Origin: Holosporales bacterium
GTDB taxonomy: Bacteria; Pseudomonadota; Alphaproteobacteria; BNTO01
Length of the DNA: 9,417 bases
Direction of reading: 5' to 3'
Assembly: GCA_031270515.1 (NCBI GenBank)
Contig: JAISXM010000098.1
Span: 1 to 9,417 of the forward strand
In this document: one piece after another, positions 1 to 5,344 of the stretch
How positions within the stretch are numbered: position 1 is the stretch's first letter
Layout: each line of letters starts with the position of its first letter
Position numbers and translations under genes: made by a program
The notes under the pieces: model-generated
Databases searched by the model: none
What the model was told of the DNA's origin: nothing
What the model saw: only the letters and a program-made list of their open reading frames with translations

Positions 1-2
1 CC

Positions 3-173
3 CGAGGAAAGGCCATGGGAAAGGCCGTAGGAGAGGCAGAGATCAAGACAAAAATTGCCATTTCTATGCTAAAAAAAGGATTATCTTTAGAGACTATTAG
101 TGATTACACAGGGATGTCAATCCATGAAATTAATACTGTTCAGAAAAATGGCAAGTTGAACGCTGAAAAGTGA
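3..173 (+). CDS. C-terminal end of an Rpn-family (PD-(D/E)XK nuclease/putative transposase) protein, 5' end outside window
   Basis: The frame is open from the left edge and ends at TGA 171-173, giving 56 residues. It starts with the Gly/Lys/Glu-rich helix RGKAMGKAVGEAE, followed by AISMLKKGLSLETISDYTGMS and HEINTV. A charged G-x-A-x-G-E-A linker followed by 'A..ML..GL....I...TG.S..EI..' is the usual C-terminal tail of Rpn/PD-(D/E)XK family transposases, where it forms a small helix-turn-helix-like bundle. The catalytic core is not in the window, so it cannot be said whether the gene is intact. In the family these proteins are linked to recombination and to mobile DNA. The spacer downstream carries a strong hairpin and a copy of the H repeat. 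A charged tail of an unrelated protein is the alternative, but the spacing of the GL...I...TG.S motif makes Rpn most likely. Confidence 0.72.
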   Translation, partial: RGKAMGKAVGEAEIKTKIAISMLKKGLSLETISDYTGMSIHEINTVQKNGKLNAEK

Positions 174-183
174 TAAGAAACCT

Positions 184-225
184 TCACCAAAACACAGAAA
201 GGTTGTCCTTTCGTTGTTTCGGTGA
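184..225 (+). terminator. Hairpin downstream of the Rpn-like gene, possible terminator
   Basis: An extended stem-loop begins 11 bases after the stop codon. The inner perfect stem is GAAAGG (197-202), TTGT loop, CCTTTC (207-212). The outer pairs are TCACC (184-188) with GGTGA (221-225), with AAAACA facing TGTTT between them. No run of T follows the stem, so intrinsic termination is uncertain; it may act as an RNA 3'-end stabiliser. Confidence 0.4.
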
Positions 226-233
226 CCACGGCC

Positions 234-316
234 CCCATAACAAACTAGTTGAAACTCGTTATCATGCAAGACCTGGATGAGGAGAAAAATTCAACTTGTT
301 TTTATGGGCAGGTATA
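234..316 (+). repeat. H repeat copy 1 (hairpin element)
   Basis: The left arm CCCATAACAAACTAGTTGAA (234-253) pairs with the right arm TTCAACTTGTTTTTATGGG (290-308) around a 36-base loop region containing CTCGTTAT, GCAAG and AGAAAAATTC. The same architecture is found at 3993-4066 (reverse orientation), 5250-5324 and 7298-7371, with partial copies at 1562-1602 and 9107-9125. The right end continues as CAGGTATAAAA, a form shared with the 7371 and 9125 ends (AGGTAT), and it has the look of a -10 box. This copy is the most diverged in its core. Confidence 0.75.
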
Positions 317-421
317 AAATACAATATTGATGAGCCGATTTGGGCCATTCGCCAAAAATGTGCAGCACTTAAGTCATTAGAAACAAAGGGTTCTTATAAA
401 AAATTTTTCGTGAGGATGTAG
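311..421 (+). pseudogene. Possible short coding remnant of unknown origin
   Basis: This frame is open across the right end of the H repeat and ends at TAG 419-421. It reads like ordinary protein (NIDEPIWAIRQKCAALKSLE, then TKGSYKKFFVRM), unlike the low-complexity translations of the nearby repeats, but it has no ATG and no ribosome site. I do not recognise a family. It may be the 3' remnant of a gene cut by the H repeat, or chance. Confidence 0.25.
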
Positions 422-460
422 TGATGCCTGTCATCAAAACAAGTTGTTACGCGGCCGAAC

Positions 461-558
461 GTTGCCATATTGCCGACTGTTGCTATTCTGTTGCGCGGGC
501 GACTGTTGTCACATTGCCGGCTGTTGTCACATTGCCGGCTGTTGCTATTTTGCACACT
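461..558 (+). repeat. Degenerate 18-bp tandem repeat, about five units
   Basis: Two perfect copies of GTTGTCACATTGCCGGCT lie at 505-522 and 523-540. Related units flank them: GTTGCCATATTGCCGACT (461-478), a 26-base unit at 479-504 that starts GTTGCTATTCTG and ends GACT, and GTTGCTATTTTGCACACT (541-558). The period is a multiple of three, so frames stay open on both strands across it, but no ribosome site or family resemblance supports a gene there. It lies about 100 bases upstream of pal. Confidence 0.8.
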
Positions 559-661
559 TTTTTTTACAAATTTTGCATTCATAACGAAAAATTAATGATT
601 TATTTAGGCATTTATGGTTACTATGTCAATAGTGGATGAATAAGACTTGAGTGGTTGTCTC

Positions 662-1126
662 ATGAATAACGTAAGAAGCTTGCTGGTAACAGCTATGATT
701 GGATTGACGTTGGTGTCTTGTACTCAGAAGCGGGAAGATATTGAAACGGTTGCGCCGTCGATTATCCCTGGCTCGGCTGAGGACTTTGCACGGAACATTT
801 CGAATACCGTGTATTTCGGTTTCGACAAGTACAATCTCACCCCGGATGCAGAAAATGTATTACGGCAGGTTGTGGCTTGGTTGAGGATGTACAATGATAA
901 AAATGTCATTGTAGAGGGTCACACGGATAAGCGCGGGACCAAGGAATACAACGTTGGATTGGGCAGTCGTCGTGCTGAGTCTGTGAAGAAATTCATGACT
1001 GAGCAGGGTGTCGAGCCGAACCGTGTCGCGACGATTTCCTACGGTAAAGAGGCGCTAATTACGGATAGCGATACGGAAGAAGGGCATGCGCTAAATCGCC
1101 GTTCTCATGTGGTGATCTCGCAGTAA
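662..1126 (+). CDS. pal: Peptidoglycan-associated outer-membrane lipoprotein Pal
   Basis: Pal anchors the outer membrane to peptidoglycan as part of the Tol-Pal complex, which drives outer-membrane constriction at division and keeps the envelope intact. From ATG 662 the product is 154 aa. A short signal peptide ends in the lipobox LVSC, with the lipidated Cys at 20 and Thr at +2, compatible with outer-membrane sorting. The OmpA C-terminal (peptidoglycan-binding) domain fills about 50-150: YFGFDKYNLT (51-60), EGHTDKRGTKEYN (from 85), RRAESV (from 103) and NRR (145-147), with Asp89 and Arg104 in the expected ligand-binding places. The segment PGSAEDF before the domain is typical of alphaproteobacterial Pal. 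An upstream TTG at 647 would add five residues (MSGCL), but the ATG fits lipoprotein geometry better. The Shine-Dalgarno sequence is weak. tolB and cpoB, the usual neighbours, are absent here: repeats and an Rpn remnant lie upstream, and repeats follow. Confidence 0.95.
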   Translation: MNNVRSLLVTAMIGLTLVSCTQKREDIETVAPSIIPGSAEDFARNISNTVYFGFDKYNLTPDAENVLRQVVAWLRMYNDKNVIVEGHTDKRGTKEYNVGLGSRRAESVKKFMTEQGVEPNRVATISYGKEALITDSDTEEGHALNRRSHVVISQ

Positions 1127-1159
1127 GCTGCGTGGGGGCTGAAGCTACGCGGGGCTGAG
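1127..1159 (+). repeat. Imperfect 17-bp direct duplication right after pal
   Basis: GCTGCGTGGGGGCTGAA (1127-1143) is followed directly by GCTACGCGGGGCTGAG (1144-1159). It starts on the base after the pal stop codon. It has no hairpin or T-tract that would make it a terminator. Confidence 0.55.
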
Positions 1160-1221
1160 TGAGAAATGTGGAGTTATCGCAGCGGTTGCAATTTATGGCC
1201 GGTGTGAGTAGGTGTTTCACA

Positions 1222-1373
1222 TTGGCTATGTGCCAACGCAAAAGCTCTATCCGTTCATTGTTTCGAAGCGCAAGCTGGGGGGCCATTCAACTCATTGAAT
1301 AGGAACCCAGCTTGGGCAGTGTACCAAAACACAAAAGTTTATCAGTTCGTCGGTTCGAAACGCGAACTTGAGC
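1222..1373 (+). repeat. Two tandem copies of the M module separated by a degenerate P palindrome
   Basis: M copy 1 (about 1222-1280) and M copy 2 (about 1313-1373) share the order TTGG..., TGTGCCAA/TGTACCAA, CAAAAG, TATC.GTTC.T, GTTTCGAAGCGCAA/GTTCGAAACGCGAA, CTTG. A third copy lies inverted at about 3396-3451. In copy 2, AGTTCG and CGAACT form a stem around a TTCGAA centre. Between the copies, 1282-1303 is a decayed P palindrome (CCATTCAACTCATTGAAT), followed by CAGCTTGGGCAGTGTA, the same junction seen after the P copy at 3844-3865. No gene is visible in this spacer. Confidence 0.7.
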
Positions 1374-1472
1374 AGTACGTTTAACCGGGTTCCTATAAAA
1401 ACAATTTGTTTTTATGGGCGGTCAGTACAGCTCGGCGTCGGGTGCCCATTCAACTAGTTGAATGGGGTCCCG
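1368..1472 (+). repeat. Composite inverted repeat, left copy (pairs with 9305-9410)
   Basis: This block reads TTGAGCAGTACGTTTAACCG, a loopless H hairpin (1392-1418, arms around one central T), GTACAGCTC, and a perfect P palindrome (1445-1466) ending in GGTCCCG. The reverse complement of 9305-9410 matches it over the whole length, with roughly eight substitutions and one single-base indel by eye. It starts in the tail of M copy 2 and runs into the P tandem array. Confidence 0.85.
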
Positions 1473-1602
1473 GTCGAGTGCCCATTCGACTAGTTGAATG
1501 GGGTCCCGGTCGGGTGCCCATTCGACTAGTTGAATGGGGTCCCGGTCGGGTGCCCATTCAACAGCCTTGTATTGCAACGAATTTCAAATTGTTTGTTATG
1601 GG
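1445..1602 (+). repeat. P array: three 36-bp palindromic units plus a P/H hybrid unit
   Basis: Units start at 1445, 1481, 1517 and 1553, exactly 36 bases apart. Each begins with a 22-base palindrome made of CCCATTCAACT (CGACT in units 2 and 3) and its reverse complement, followed by a G/C-rich spacer GTCCCGGTCGGGTG. The fourth unit keeps only CCCATTCAAC (1553-1562) and then switches to the right half of an H repeat in reverse orientation (AGCCTTGTATTGCAACGAA, then TTCAAATTGTTTGTTATGGG, 1583-1602). The palindrome translates as PIQLVEWG in the same register on both strands, and 36 bases is twelve codons, so long spurious frames cross the array. Confidence 0.9.
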
Positions 1603-1632
1603 GACCCGGGGGTATACCGCCCCTGCATCTGG

Positions 1633-3270
1633 CTAAGCGTCACTCGGCTCTTGGTCTGGTAAAGAATCGCTTGGCGTAAATGCCAACAAAACTGAACCTT
1701 CGGGTATCGCACCGGGAGCAGCTAACGTATTGCGAGGATATGTGTCAAACCCTTTATACGCGCCTGGAATCAGTGCCTGTACAGAACGAAATCTCTCCCT
1801 CAGCTCCGTCAGCAAAGCGACCTCCTGCTGAGCTTGTGCCATTGATCCCCTATGGGCAAACTCCGTTAGACTCATTATACCGTGACTTGTGGCCGCCCTC
1901 TTAAACTCAGATTTGAATTCTGGATTAACTTCTCCTTTATTCTTACTGGATATATAAACATTTATCATAGCTGTTATTGTAGACAATTTGTCCTTCGTTA
2001 AGTTCCGGCTTGAGAACTCCGTAATCTGCCTTTGTAGTTCGTATATCCTAGCGATAACGCTATTGATCCGCGTTTCACACGAATCACATAGTGCCAATAT
2101 CCTGCCCACAAGATTAATCAATGGGTTAATCGTAAACGCATGCATTTCTTCTTCATTTAGTAAAGTATCGCGAGCACCTAACCGCTCAGCAAATGCTATA
2201 TACGCAGGGAGTGTTAGGCATACAACGATGCGTTCGTTCGCCAATTCCTCTCGTAGAACATCACGCGAATTGGTGATTCTTGTCCAACCACTGTCTGCAG
2301 TGTTACATTGTGCTCTAATATATGGCATCTGCAAATGCGCCAACAGTGTCTCTATTCCGGGCAGAACTTCGGACTGAATCTGTGCCAGTTCCTGTGCCTG
2401 TGCCTGGATAAAGGAGCACTCTGCGTTTACCGATATTGCTGCGTTCATCATAGCCTCGATCTCCGGTCCCCAACTGCCTAATATAAGTGGATCCGCCTTA
2501 GCACGAGCAATAAGCTCACGTATAGGCGTCGTCCAAATTGTTGCTATTTCGCGGAATTCAGCCTCGACAGCTATACGCAATTTGGCATTATGTTCGGTGA
2601 TGAATTTTGCTCTTTCGGCTATAATATCGTTTAACAATGTTGCACCAGGATTAGGCATAAATAGCAGTCGGACCTCATTGTGGTAACTGTAAAGCTGACA
2701 ATAGCCACTGCCGAATCCATGAGTGCCATCGGCTGCTATCACTGGAGTATTAAATAACCGCAGCGTTTTAAAACGCTCAAACTCACGCGTATTTGATACA
2801 TATGCACTACTTCCCAACGTTATGTCCTTTACTGCATTGATGAGCGAGTTCACCAAATGTGGGGAGACTGATATAACGCATAAATCACTACTTCTACGAA
2901 CTGGGGACTTATTATGTTTCTGTTTCTTTCCGTTTTGTACGTTTACCCTAACCCATTGATTTACCTGTGAAATAATGTCGTTTTGGAAACTGCTCTCGAA
3001 TGGGAATAGCCAACGTCCTGGATTATTTAATAAATCATCGAATGGCGTTTTAGGTGTACACTGCTGGAGCTCGGGTGGTGGTGTTCCCTGCGGGTTATAT
3101 GGGCTGAATACGTCAGGCCATGCGGGTTGTACAGGTACACTATTTGCGTTTGGTTCGGCACTCGCCTCAGCCTGCTCTAATATTGTATCTGGTGCGCTTG
3201 CATACATTGGTACGCTTGCGACAAACAACGACGTCCATAAATAAAAGTTTTTTGTAGTTTTTTTTAACAT
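1633..3270 (-). CDS. Exported protein of unknown function, 545 aa
   Basis: I do not recognise a family. The N-terminus MLKKTTKNFYLWTSLFVASV with PMYASA is a clear Sec signal peptide, probably cut near residue 24. A linker rich in Pro, Ala and Glu follows (to about 75), then a mostly helical body. Stretches with coiled-coil character lie at about 215-250 (IIAERAKFITEHNAKLRIAV), around the AQAQELAQIQSEV segment, and near the C-terminus (AQAQQEVALLTELRERF). Several Cys residues are spread through the protein, including CDSC, which is compatible with disulfides in the periplasm or outside the cell. The start is supported by GGAG seven bases upstream of ATG, and a TTGACA-type promoter lies further upstream. 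The stop TAG is about 30 bases from the P/H hybrid repeat at 1602, so a repeat-driven change of the 3' end is possible. Codon-like composition holds to the end and there is no internal stop, so I take it as a functional gene. Confidence 0.85.
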   Translation of the reverse strand: MLKKTTKNFYLWTSLFVASVPMYASAPDTILEQAEASAEPNANSVPVQPAWPDVFSPYNPQGTPPPELQQCTPKTPFDDLLNNPGRWLFPFESSFQNDIISQVNQWVRVNVQNGKKQKHNKSPVRRSSDLCVISVSPHLVNSLINAVKDITLGSSAYVSNTREFERFKTLRLFNTPVIAADGTHGFGSGYCQLYSYHNEVRLLFMPNPGATLLNDIIAERAKFITEHNAKLRIAVEAEFREIATIWTTPIRELIARAKADPLILGSWGPEIEAMMNAAISVNAECSFIQAQAQELAQIQSEVLPGIETLLAHLQMPYIRAQCNTADSGWTRITNSRDVLREELANERIVVCLTLPAYIAFAERLGARDTLLNEEEMHAFTINPLINLVGRILALCDSCETRINSVIARIYELQRQITEFSSRNLTKDKLSTITAMINVYISSKNKGEVNPEFKSEFKRAATSHGIMSLTEFAHRGSMAQAQQEVALLTELRERFRSVQALIPGAYKGFDTYPRNTLAAPGAIPEGSVLLAFTPSDSLPDQEPSDA

Positions 3271-3335
3271 ATATTATCTCCGTTTAAGTTTTTTAGAAAA
3301 AACAATACCCCCAACGACGAGGCTCAGTAGTACCT

Positions 3336-3365
3336 AACGTACACTTTAGATATGTAGTATGTCAA
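3336..3365 (-). promoter_or_regulatory. Candidate sigma70-type promoter for the 545-aa exported protein
   Basis: On the minus strand a consensus -35 TTGACA (3360-3365) is followed after 18 bases by TACGTT (3336-3341) as a weak -10 (three of six matches). It lies 66 bases upstream of the start codon and points towards the gene. The -35 is perfect but the -10 is poor, so this is a candidate only. The rest of 3271-3395 is AT-rich and holds no gene. Confidence 0.4.
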
Positions 3366-3395
3366 CTATAAAACAACATCTGCTTTTCTTTTTAG

Positions 3396-3451
3396 GTTCC
3401 CGTTTGCGCTTCGAAACGACGAACTGGTAAACTTTTTATGACTTGGTATAA
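3396..3451 (-). repeat. M module copy 3, abutting the priA remnant stop codon
   Basis: Read on the minus strand this gives TTATACCAAGTCATAAAAAG, TTTACCAGTTCGTCG, TTTCGAAGCGCAAACGGGAA, matching M copy 2 at 1313-1373 (TGTACCAAAACACAAAAG, TTTATCAGTTCGTCG, GTTCGAAACGCGAACTTGA). It begins immediately after the TAG of the PriA remnant. Confidence 0.7.
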
Positions 3452-3835
3452 CTACAAAAACTCATACGGATCTACGTCTACGCATACATCAACGGACGTA
3501 TTCTGACTTTGGGCCCACAGTTTTATTATTGGCTGGAGAAGCCCCCCTTTCTCGGTTTTTATCAACAACCTGTACCTATATTTGCCGCGAAGTTTTGATA
3601 TTGGAGCTGGAGCTGGGCCTGGGCCGAGCAGCTGGGCGTTTGCTAGCGCATTTAATCCCGAAGGAGAGAATGGCTTACTTGGCGGCGCGTTCGATTGTTC
3701 ATTTGGCGGCGCGTTCGATTGTTCACCTTGCTATGCATCTCGTGGCTTACTTGATGAAGCGTTCGACTGCGCCTCTGTATTAGACTTCGTTCCAAACCCC
3801 TCAGAAACTGGCTTTTGATGCGTCGATCCGGTGCT
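3452..3835 (-). pseudogene. priA: C-terminal remnant of primosomal helicase PriA, with internal stop
   Basis: The minus-strand frame ending at TAG 3452-3454 gives LLGPGPAPAPISKLRGKYRY, RLLIKTEKGG and finally VDVDPYEFL. The order 'GPAPAP...LRGKYRYRLL.K ... (V/I)D(V/I)DP..FL' is the C-terminal domain of PriA, the 3'-to-5' helicase that restarts stalled replication forks. About 59 residues (3455-3631) are recognisable, out of roughly 650-730 in a full PriA. Upstream the same frame holds a degenerate tandem repeat (EQSNAPPN/EQSNAPPSKP; two 24-bp DNA copies), a TAG at 3731-3733, another repeat unit (AQSNASSSKP), and then runs into the P palindrome at 3844-3865. Walker and DEXH motifs and zinc-binding Cys clusters are absent. 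This is a relic; a functional priA should exist elsewhere if the pathway is kept. The exact 5' limit is uncertain. Confidence 0.8.
3668..3730 (+). repeat. 24-bp tandem duplication inside the priA remnant
   Basis: GGCGGCGCGTTCGATTGTTC occurs twice in succession 24 bases apart (near 3681 and 3705), with a weaker third relative (GAAGCGTTCGACTGC) near 3757. On the priA strand it encodes EQSNAPPN-type repeats, a low-complexity insertion where normal PriA has folded sequence. Confidence 0.75.
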
Positions 3836-3843
3836 CGCGGTAC

Positions 3844-3865
3844 CCCATTCAACCAATTGAATGGG
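3844..3865 (+). repeat. P palindrome, single copy
   Basis: CCCATTCAA and TTGAATGGG form perfect 9-bp arms around CCAA. It is followed by ACCCCTAGCTTGGGCAGTGTA, the same junction as after the decayed P copy at 1282-1303. It marks the point where the priA-like frame turns into repeat sequence. Confidence 0.85.
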
Positions 3866-3881
3866 ACCCCTAGCTTGGGCA

Positions 3882-3979
3882 GTGTAGCTAAACACCATAA
3901 AAAACCAGCAGCGCATTGCTTTAGAAACATTGTGAATGAAGCAAAGGCGGTGCCGAGTTTTCATAGTGTTTAGCTATAC
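3882..3979 (+). repeat. T element copy 1 (~98 bp with terminal inverted repeats)
   Basis: The left end GTGTAGCTAAACAC (3882-3895) and right end GTGTTTAGCTATAC (3966-3979) are inverted repeats with one mismatch. The interior contains AAAAAACCAGCAGCGCATTG. A second element with similar ends and AAATACCAGCTTACGCTGCG in its interior lies at 5345-5445. The right end is followed directly by GTTTAACCGG, a segment also found next to the H hairpin at 1379-1388. No gene is visible here. Confidence 0.65.
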
Positions 3980-3992
3980 GTTTAACCGGATG

Positions 3993-4066
3993 CCCGTAAA
4001 AATAATTTGAATTTTTATCATAGCCGAAACTTTGTAACACAACGAATTTCAAATCGTTTTTATGGA
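3993..4066 (-). repeat. H repeat copy 2, reverse orientation
   Basis: The arms are CCCGTAAAAATAATTTGAA (3993-4011) and TTCAAATCGTTTTTATGGA (4048-4066). Read on the minus strand the core is AATTCGTTGTGTTACAAAG, then TATGATAAAAATTC, matching the core at 7317-7352 (TTCGTTGTAATACAAGGC, GATAAAAATTC). It lies just downstream of the decayed 3' end of the Sel1 gene. The reverse complement of its outer end, CGATACCGAG, recalls the AGGTATCG next to the partial copy at 9107. Confidence 0.85.
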
Positions 4067-4078
4067 CTCGGTATCGTA

Positions 4079-4123
4079 CTAATCCACATCAATTCCTGCA
4101 CGCAAACAATTTGCATTGCTGCC
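4079..4123 (-). pseudogene. Decayed continuation of the Sel1 gene beyond its stop codon
   Basis: After the TAA at 4124-4126 the same frame continues with GSNANCLRAGIDVD before TAG 4079-4081. This lines up with the Sel1 unit pattern (A-Q-Y-x-Y-A-C-C-L-Q-K-G-E-G-V-D-V-D): the stop sits where the Gln codon CAA would be, and about two codons are missing before the valine position. The gene therefore probably once encoded at least one further repeat. Confidence 0.6.
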
Positions 4124-4999
4124 TTAAGCCGGTGCATACCCTTCATCTGCGCTCATCTTGGAGTAACGAGCCGCTAACTCTAAATCTATGTCAACGCCTT
4201 CTCCTTTTTGCAAACAGCAAGCATAGCAATATTGAGCTGGTGCATATCCCTTATCTGCGCTCAATTTGTAGTATGTCGCTGCTAACGCTAAATTTTTGCG
4301 AACGCCTTCTCCCTTCTGCAAACAGCAAGCATAGCTATATTGAGCCGGTGCATACCCCTGTTTTGCGCTATCTTCGTAGTATTGAGCCGCTAACTCTAAA
4401 TCTACGTCAACGCCTTCTCCTTTCTGCAAACAGCGACCAAAGCTACATTGAGCCGGTGCATACCCTTGATGGGCGCTATCTTGATAGCATTTAGCCGCTA
4501 ACGCTAAATCTACGCCAACGCCTTCTCCTTTCTGCAAACAGCAACTATAGCGATATAGAGCCTTTTCATACCTCTCATCTGCGCCCATCCTGTAGTATGT
4601 CGCGGCTAACCTTAAATCTACGCCAACGCCTTCTCCTTTCTGCAAACAGCGACCAAGGCGATATATAGCCAGTACATTCCACTGTTTTGCGCTCGCCTTG
4701 TAGTATTGAACCGCTAACGCTAAATCTTTGCCAACGCCAATTCCTTTCTGCAAACAGCGACCAAGGCTATATTGAGCCGGTGCATACCCCTGTTTTGCAC
4801 TCATCTGGTAGTATGCAACTGCTAGCTCTAAATTTTTTTCAACGCCCCATCCTTGCATAAAACAGTCTCCTAGATTCTTTTGAGCAATTGCATCCCCTTG
4901 ATCTGCAGCAATCATGTAATCTTGAGCCTGAGCAACTGCAGTAAATACGCTTGAAACACACGGAATAAATACACAATACAGTAACACGAAACACTTCAT
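4124..4999 (-). CDS. Exported Sel1-repeat protein, 291 aa, 3'-shortened
   Basis: Sel1-like repeats are short helix-turn-helix units related to TPR that stack into a solenoid binding other proteins; in host-associated bacteria exported Sel1 proteins often act in envelope or host interaction. From ATG 4999 the product has the signal peptide MKCFVLLYCVFIPCVSSVFT with AVAQA, cut after Ala25. Seven complete 36-residue units follow, each of the form A-x-Y-Y-x-x-S-A-x-Q-G-Y-A-P-A-Q-Y-x-x-G-x-C-L-Q-K-G-E-G-V-x-x-D-L-x-L-A. An eighth stops after GYAPA, in the middle of a unit, so the present end is secondary. I chose 4999 because it places a signal peptide at the N-terminus and has purine-rich AGAGAAGAG just upstream; an open frame runs back to 5200 but that part is not protein-like. 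The 108-bp DNA units are similar enough to recombine. The partner is unknown. Confidence 0.93.
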   Translation of the reverse strand: MKCFVLLYCVFIPCVSSVFTAVAQAQDYMIAADQGDAIAQKNLGDCFMQGWGVEKNLELAVAYYQMSAKQGYAPAQYSLGRCLQKGIGVGKDLALAVQYYKASAKQWNVLAIYRLGRCLQKGEGVGVDLRLAATYYRMGADERYEKALYRYSCCLQKGEGVGVDLALAAKCYQDSAHQGYAPAQCSFGRCLQKGEGVDVDLELAAQYYEDSAKQGYAPAQYSYACCLQKGEGVRKNLALAATYYKLSADKGYAPAQYCYACCLQKGEGVDIDLELAARYSKMSADEGYAPA

Positions 5000-5085
5000 A
5001 AAACACTCTTCTCTTAAAACGAAACACATGCGTACACTACCACACCAATCAACAAAATTGCAACACCGTATCTCAACGGACACAA

Positions 5086-5121
5086 TATCGCTCCCCAGTG
5101 CAGTATCGCTCCCCAGTGCAG
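5086..5121 (+). repeat. 18-bp perfect tandem duplication upstream of the Sel1 gene
   Basis: TATCGCTCCCCAGTGCAG occurs twice in succession (5086-5103, 5104-5121), about 90-120 bases upstream of the Sel1 start codon. It could be an operator-like site or a replication-slippage duplication; nothing in the sequence decides this. Confidence 0.8.
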
Positions 5122-5249
5122 TACTTAACGTTAATGCCCAGGACCTTTTAGTTCTCAAGTATAAATTGCAAGGGACGCCTGAAAAAACGCGCACGTTCAA
5201 ATATTAATTCCGTTACTATTTTTTACTTTAGCGGCCAGATTACCGGGTC

Positions 5250-5324
5250 CCCATAAAAAACAAGTAGACATTCATTGTCGTACAAGGCTTATACGAGGAT
5301 AAATGTTCAAATTGTTTTTGTGGG
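5250..5324 (+). repeat. H repeat copy 3
   Basis: It begins CCCATAAAAAACAAG (5250-5264) and ends TTCAAATTGTTTTTGTGGG (5306-5324), with core TTCATTGTCGTACAAGGCTT and GAGGATAAATG. The left arm is diverged from the right arm in its inner part. It is preceded by TACCGGGTC, the flank also seen at the H hairpins near 1390 and 9386. It lies in the divergent spacer between the Sel1 gene (-) and the LRR gene (+). Confidence 0.8.
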
Positions 5325-5344
5325 CAGCATAGACAAGCTCAGAT

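Noticed and set aside
394..582. Minus-strand frame with NSRQCDNSRQCD repeats
   Set aside because: It is explained by the 18-bp tandem repeat; no ribosome site and no known family.
1445..1602. CRISPR-like array because of the regular 36-base spacing
   Set aside because: The whole 36-base unit is repeated, including the part between palindromes; there are no unique spacers and no cas genes.
1406..1636. A 76-codon frame (+) across the P array, with repeated PIQLVEWGPGRV
   Set aside because: It is the translation of the palindromic tandem repeat and its flanks; there is no ribosome site and the frame exists because the unit is 36 bases long.
3582..3818. A plus-strand frame with repeated GGAFDCS, resembling the 'AFDCS' of BspA leucine-rich repeats
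   Set aside because: It is antisense to the PriA C-terminal remnant, which is far better supported; the repeat comes from the 24-bp tandem duplication, and TTG would be the only start.
3731..3964. A 77-codon minus-strand frame starting MKTRHRLCF
   Set aside because: Its 3' part is in frame with the priA remnant, but its 5' part is the T element and P palindrome; no ribosome site.
5000..5200. N-terminal extension of the Sel1 frame back to 5200
   Set aside because: It would put 67 residues of non-protein-like sequence, including the 18-bp tandem duplication, before a clear signal peptide.
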